DNA from: Nocardioides sp.
GTDB taxonomy: Bacteria; Actinomycetota; Actinomycetes; Propionibacteriales; Nocardioidaceae
Reading direction: 5' to 3'
NCBI GenBank assembly: GCA_025936915.1
Contig: JAICSK010000007.1
Location: 1-35,256, forward strand
DNA length: 35,256 nt
Notes under the pieces: generated by a model
Seen by the model: the letters and a program-made list of their open reading frames with translations, nothing else
Databases searched by the model: none
Told to the model about the DNA's origin: nothing
In this document: piece after piece, positions 30,694 through 35,256 of the stretch
Layout: every line of letters starts with the position of its first letter
Position numbering within the stretch: position 1 is the first letter of the stretch
Program-made: the position numbers and the translations under genes

Positions 30694-31791
30694 TCAGCCC
30701 AGCGGAACCTTGATCACCGAGCCGCCGGACGGGTCGATCGAGCCGAGGGAGACGTACGCCGCGCCGCGGTGGACGGCGACGCCGTACGGCGCGGGCAGGT
30801 TCGCCGCGACGGTGGTGTCGGGCTTCCCCGAGGCGTCGGAGCGCACCCGCAGCAGCGAGCCGACGAACGACGGGATGCCGGTGTCGGAGATCTGGACGGC
30901 GTACAGGGCGTGGCCCGACCACGCCAGGCTGGTCACGTTGGTCAGCCCGGACGCCCATACCCGCGGCTTGTGGCCAGGCCTCACCCGCCAGATGCGGGCG
31001 ACGCCCCGGGTGTACGGCGCCCCGGTGAGCTCGCTGACGTACCACGCGCCGTCGGGACCCTGCACGACGTCGGTCGGCACCGACTGGTACGACGTGCCGC
31101 CGCTCTTGCGGTCGCCGAACGCCGCGAGACCACGGACATGACCGTTCTTCGCGGCGACCAGCGTGTTGCCACCGGAGTCGGTGACGAGATAGCCCAGCCT
31201 GCCCGCCTTCGCGACACCGGTCGGGTCGCTGTCGGGCTTGTCGATCGGGTTGGCCCTGGCCTCGTGCCGGCCCAGGTCACCGAGGTCCGTCGCCTTCCCG
31301 CTGCGCAGGTCGAACGCGACCAGGTGGGCGAACTGCCGCCGCCCGGCCCTCGGGAACTCCCGGCGCTTGGCCGGGTTGGTGCCGAACCCGAAGCTCACGA
31401 CCACCGAGTGCCTCCCCACGGCCACCACACCGGACGGGCCGAGGGCGCTCACGCCGGAGCCCTGGTTGCCGAGCGAGGAGAGGTCCTTGACCACGCGCCT
31501 CTGCCTGCCGTGCGAGACGCGGGTGATCGACCCGGTCCGCCCGTAGCAGACCGTGACACCCTCGCCGCCCACCGTGCACGGCCCGTTGCCGCCCTTCCCG
31601 GCCTCGGCCACGTACATCGCGCCCGACGAGGAGAAGTCGAGCTGGCGTGGGTTGTGCAGGTTGGTCGCCACCGTCTTGTAGACCGGCGACGTCCCGCGGG
31701 CGGGAACACCCGTCGCCTCCGCCTGCGTCGTCGCCGCGAGCGCCACGAGAGCCGCCGAGACCCCGGCGGCCGTCATCACCAGCCGATGCAT
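30694..31791 (-). CDS. Secreted ScyD/ScyE-like beta-propeller protein
   Basis: Signal peptide, NLHNPRQLDFSSSGAMYVAEAGKGGNGPC, PTDVVQGPDGAWYVSELTG, NLPAPYGVAVHRGAAYVSLGSI. Confidence 0.82.
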   Translation of the reverse strand: MHRLVMTAAGVSAALVALAATTQAEATGVPARGTSPVYKTVATNLHNPRQLDFSSSGAMYVAEAGKGGNGPCTVGGEGVTVCYGRTGSITRVSHGRQRRVVKDLSSLGNQGSGVSALGPSGVVAVGRHSVVVSFGFGTNPAKRREFPRAGRRQFAHLVAFDLRSGKATDLGDLGRHEARANPIDKPDSDPTGVAKAGRLGYLVTDSGGNTLVAAKNGHVRGLAAFGDRKSGGTSYQSVPTDVVQGPDGAWYVSELTGAPYTRGVARIWRVRPGHKPRVWASGLTNVTSLAWSGHALYAVQISDTGIPSFVGSLLRVRSDASGKPDTTVAANLPAPYGVAVHRGAAYVSLGSIDPSGGSVIKVPLG

Positions 31792-31975
31792 CCCATCCCG
31801 TCCTCCCAGACCAACACCGACGTCACCCGTCTCCGGGGTTCGGCCATGGTCGCACGAGGTGAGCCGGTCAGCCGTCGGCCAGCCCGAAGCGATGGGCCAG
31901 GATCGCTGCCTGCACCCGAACGCGCAGCTCGAGCGGCGGTCCCCGGCGGTCGTACCGGCCTGAGGTCCACCGGCC

Positions 31976-33361
31976 TCACCGGCCGCCGAGCGCGGCGCCG
32001 AGCTCCTTCAGCACGGCCTCGTAGGCACGGTGGTAGGTGGGGTAGGCGAAGTGCTGGTGGAGCAGCGTCGCTATCGGCACCTCCGCATGGACGGCGAGCT
32101 CGAGCATCGACACGATCTCGCCGCCGGCGGGAGCGACCACGGCCCCGCCCACCAGCACCCTGCGACGTCGGTCTGCGACCAGCTTGATCATGCCGGGCTC
32201 GCGGGCGATCCAGCCCCTGCTGCCGAGATCACCGGTCGCGGCGACCACGTCGAGGCCGGCCTCGCGCGCCGCCTGCTCGGTGAGCCCGACCGAGGCCACC
32301 TCGGGCGCGGTGAAGGTCACCCGCGACACCGCCCGGTAGTCGGCCCACGGGCCGTCACGACCCAGGACATCGTTGACGACGACCGCCGCCTGATACATCG
32401 ACACGTGCGTGAACGCCCCCTTGCCCACGATGTCGCCCACGGCCCAGACGCCCTCTGCCGCCCGCATCCGCTCGTCGGTCTCCAGGACCCGAGCCTCGGG
32501 GTCGAGACCGACGTGCTCGAGCCCGATGCCGTGCAGGTTGGGACGCCGTCCCGCCGCGACGAGGAGCTTCTCCGCGGACACGTCCTGCTCACCGAGGTCG
32601 AGGGTGAACCGTCCGTCGGCGTACGAGACCGACTCGACGGAGACGCCGGTGAGCACCTGGATCCCGGTCTCGGCGAAGGCCTCCTCGAGCGCCCGGCTCG
32701 CCTCCGGCTCCTCCAGGGCGACCAGCCGGTCGGCGGCCTCGACCACCGTGACGTGCACCCCGAACAGCGCCATCACCTGGGCCAGCTCACAGCCGATCGC
32801 GCCCCCACCGAGCACGATCACCGATGAGGGCAGTTCGGTGAGCTTCACGGCGTCGCGGTTGGTCCAGTACGGCGTGTCCGCGAGCCCCGGGATCGGCGGC
32901 GCGGACGGAGCGGTGCCGGTGTTCAGCACGATCCCTCGGCTCGCCGTGTACGCCGTACCGCCGACGGTCACTCGGCCATCACCACCCAGCACCCCGCGTC
33001 CACGAACGAACGTCGCGCCCGCGTCCTCCAGCCGCTTCACCGCGGCGGTGTCGTCCCAGTCGTCGGTGGCCTCGTCGCGGATCCGCGCCGCGACCGGTGC
33101 CCAGTCGGGGCTCACGGTCGCGCTGCCGGCCATCGTGCTCACGCGCCCGACCTCGCGCAGCGTCTGCGCCGCGGCGATCATCATCTTCGAGGGCACACAG
33201 CCGAAGTAGGGGCACTCGCCACCGACGAGGCGCTCCTCGACACCGAGCACCCGGAGGCCGGCCTGGGCGAGCTTGATCGCCGCGTGCTCGCCGCCCGGGC
33301 CGAGCCCGAGCACGATCACGTCGAACTCGCCGGACCCGGTCTCCCCCGCGGTGTCGGTCAT
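31976..33361 (-). CDS. Class I pyridine nucleotide-disulfide oxidoreductase-like flavoprotein
   Basis: FDVIVLGLGPGGEHAAIKLAQAG, GGECPYFGCVPSK, VIVLGGGAIGCELAQVMALFG, VWAVGDIVGKGAFTHV. Confidence 0.9.
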   Translation of the reverse strand: MTDTAGETGSGEFDVIVLGLGPGGEHAAIKLAQAGLRVLGVEERLVGGECPYFGCVPSKMMIAAAQTLREVGRVSTMAGSATVSPDWAPVAARIRDEATDDWDDTAAVKRLEDAGATFVRGRGVLGGDGRVTVGGTAYTASRGIVLNTGTAPSAPPIPGLADTPYWTNRDAVKLTELPSSVIVLGGGAIGCELAQVMALFGVHVTVVEAADRLVALEEPEASRALEEAFAETGIQVLTGVSVESVSYADGRFTLDLGEQDVSAEKLLVAAGRRPNLHGIGLEHVGLDPEARVLETDERMRAAEGVWAVGDIVGKGAFTHVSMYQAAVVVNDVLGRDGPWADYRAVSRVTFTAPEVASVGLTEQAAREAGLDVVAATGDLGSRGWIAREPGMIKLVADRRRRVLVGGAVVAPAGGEIVSMLELAVHAEVPIATLLHQHFAYPTYHRAYEAVLKELGAALGGR

Positions 33362-33392
33362 GGGCCCAGCCTAGGTGCGGCCTCGGGAGCGG

Positions 33393-34211
33393 CTACGTCG
33401 ACAGGTGCCGGGCGCGGGCGAAGCAGAACAGCCCGTAGCAGGCGATGCCCGCCGCGATCAGGATCAGCAGCACCGGGCCGAAGGGCTGCTGGAGCACCGT
33501 GTGCAGCGCCTGGTCGAGACCACCGGACTTCTTCGCGTGATGGGTGTACGCCGCCGCCACGAACAGCCCGCCGACCACGCAGAACGCCAGGCCCTTGGCG
33601 ATGTAGCCGATCTTGCCGATCAGCCGGTAGGCGTTGCCGGTGTCGCCGATCGTGCCGCGGGCGTCGAGGTTCTCCATGAACTTCTCGGTCCAGCCGCGCC
33701 GGGCGTAGGCCACGCCGTAGACCACGATGGCGGCACCGACGCCCCCCACGAGCCACCGGCCGTAGGGCTGGTTCATCAGCGTCTTGGTGTAGTTGGAGCT
33801 GCTGGAGCTCGACCCCGACCCGGTCGCGTAGCGCAGCGCCAGGTAGCCGATGTAGCCGTAGATGACGGCCTTGAAGGCCGAGGTGGCACGCCTCCGCCAG
33901 CGTTTGCCGCCGTCGTACTCCTGGTGCCCGGTGAAGACCTCGATCACCCGCCAGATCACCAGCAGGAACATCCCGACGGCGATCAGCCAGAGCAGCAGGG
34001 GCCCGACGGACTGCTTGGCCAGGGTCTGCATCGCGCCCTTCTGCGACGCGTTCTTGCCGTGGTTGCCCAAGGCCAGCTGGACCGCCAGCCAGGCGACCAC
34101 GAGGTGGACCACGCCGTAGGCGACCATCCCGAAGCGGATGCCGCGATCGAGCGTCTTGCTGTGCTGGACTTCCCGCCCCACCTGCTCGGCGCGGTCGCCG
34201 ACGTCGGTCAT
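33393..34211 (-). CDS. DUF1206-family membrane protein
   Basis: Three repeated hydrophobic pairs (GMVAYGVVHLVVAWLAVQLAL; AVIYGYIGYLALRYATG; KIGYIAKGLAFCVVGGLFVAAA). Confidence 0.82.
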   Translation of the reverse strand: MTDVGDRAEQVGREVQHSKTLDRGIRFGMVAYGVVHLVVAWLAVQLALGNHGKNASQKGAMQTLAKQSVGPLLLWLIAVGMFLLVIWRVIEVFTGHQEYDGGKRWRRRATSAFKAVIYGYIGYLALRYATGSGSSSSSSNYTKTLMNQPYGRWLVGGVGAAIVVYGVAYARRGWTEKFMENLDARGTIGDTGNAYRLIGKIGYIAKGLAFCVVGGLFVAAAYTHHAKKSGGLDQALHTVLQQPFGPVLLILIAAGIACYGLFCFARARHLST

Positions 34212-34269
34212 GGCGAGAATCTAGGGCGCTGCGCGGCTCGGGGCCTCACACCTTGGGGTGACGCGAGCG

Positions 34270-34680
34270 TCAACCGACCAGCGAGTCGCGGTCGCGCAGC
34301 ATGCTCCCCAGGACGCCGTTGACGAACGCCGGGGAGTCGTCGGTGGAGAGGTTGCGCACCAGGGTGACGGCCTCGGACACGGCCACCGCCGGAGGGACGT
34401 CGTCGACGAACAGCAGCTCGTAGGCACCGATCCGCAGCGCGGTGCGATCGACGGCGGGCATCCGCTCGAGGGTCCAGCCCTGGGCGTACGCCGCGAGCAG
34501 CTCGTCGATGCGCGTGCGGTGCTCGGTGACGCCGCGGACGAGCGCCTCGGTGTAGGGGTTGGTCGGGCCCTCGCCCTCGGCGATGGCGGCGTCGAGGGCC
34601 GCGACCGGCTCGTCGCCGCGCAGCTCGGCGGCGTACAGCACGTCGAGCGCACGTTTGCGCGCCTTCGAGCGAGCGGGCAT
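34270..34680 (-). CDS. nusB: Transcription antitermination factor NusB
   Basis: KARKRALDVLYAAELRG, AVSEAVTLVRNLSTDDSPAFVNGVLGSML. Confidence 0.95.
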   Translation of the reverse strand: MPARSKARKRALDVLYAAELRGDEPVAALDAAIAEGEGPTNPYTEALVRGVTEHRTRIDELLAAYAQGWTLERMPAVDRTALRIGAYELLFVDDVPPAVAVSEAVTLVRNLSTDDSPAFVNGVLGSMLRDRDSLVG

Positions 34681-34688
34681 GGCCGGGG

Positions 34689-35252
34689 TCAGGCCTTGAC
34701 CCGGCCGAGGTACGACGAGTCGCGGGTGTCGACCTTGACCTTCTCGCCCTGGGTGATGAACAGCGGCACCTGGATCTCGTGCCCGGTCTCCAGGGTCGCG
34801 GGCTTGGTCCGGCCGGTGGCGCTGTCGCCGACGACACCGGGCTCGGTGTAGGTGATCTCGAGCTCGACCGAGGCGGGCAGCTCGAGGTAGAGCACGCGGC
34901 CGTCGTTGCTGGCGACGACCGCCTCCTGGTTCTCCAGCAGGAAGTTCTTCGCCTCGCCCACGACGTCGGGCCCGATCTCGACCTGGTCGTAGGTGCCGGT
35001 GTCCATGAAGACGTACGACGTGCCGTCGTGGTAGAGGTACTGCATCGTCCGCTTGTCGACGTTGGCCACCTCGACCTTGACGTCGGCATTGAACGTGCGG
35101 TCGACGACCTTGCCCGACTCGACGTTCTTCAGCTTCGACCGCACGACCGCGCCGCCCTTGCCGGGCTTGTGGTGCTGGAACCAGATGACCTGCCAGAGCT
35201 GGCCGTCGAGGTTGAGGACCATGCCGTTCTTGAGGTCGTTGGTGGTGGCCAT
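34689..35252 (-). CDS. efp: Elongation factor P
   Basis: [44 protein letters not shown]..., [26 protein letters not shown]. Confidence 0.97.
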   Translation of the reverse strand: MATTNDLKNGMVLNLDGQLWQVIWFQHHKPGKGGAVVRSKLKNVESGKVVDRTFNADVKVEVANVDKRTMQYLYHDGTSYVFMDTGTYDQVEIGPDVVGEAKNFLLENQEAVVASNDGRVLYLELPASVELEITYTEPGVVGDSATGRTKPATLETGHEIQVPLFITQGEKVKVDTRDSSYLGRVKA

Positions 35253-35256
35253 GCGG

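Overview
High-GC actinobacterial chromosome segment (Nocardioides-like by gene content; taxonomy is inference). The backbone is the pyrimidine/housekeeping block, almost all on the minus strand. From high to low coordinates it reads efp, nusB, [DUF1206, flavin disulfide oxidoreductase-like, ScyD/ScyE-like], pyrR-pyrB-pyrC, [~16 kb accessory block], carA-carB-pyrD(class 2)-pyrK-like-pyrD1B-like-pyrF-lipoprotein, mihF, gmk, rpoZ, coaBC, metK (partial). Main observations: (1) the pyr operon is split by the accessory block, and carA and pyrR each have a near-identical ~63-nt promoter/leader (59/63 identical by eye) carrying an exact match to the PyrR-binding consensus UCCNGNGAGGY next to a strong Shine-Dalgarno; (2) besides a canonical class-2 DHODH, the operon encodes a PyrK/PyrDB-like pair with several substituted active-site/FAD motifs but intact frames and overlapping stop/start codons, a candidate repurposed flavoenzyme; (3) the accessory block holds a compact plus-strand six-gene operon (single-Cys OsmC, FAD monooxygenase-like, SnoaL/NTF2-like, cytochrome P450, MurG-like glycosyltransferase, Cys-nucleophile alpha/beta hydrolase) divergent from a large LuxR/LAL regulator, with no obvious scaffold-building enzyme. 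No RNA genes, CRISPR arrays or recognisable mobile-element genes were seen.
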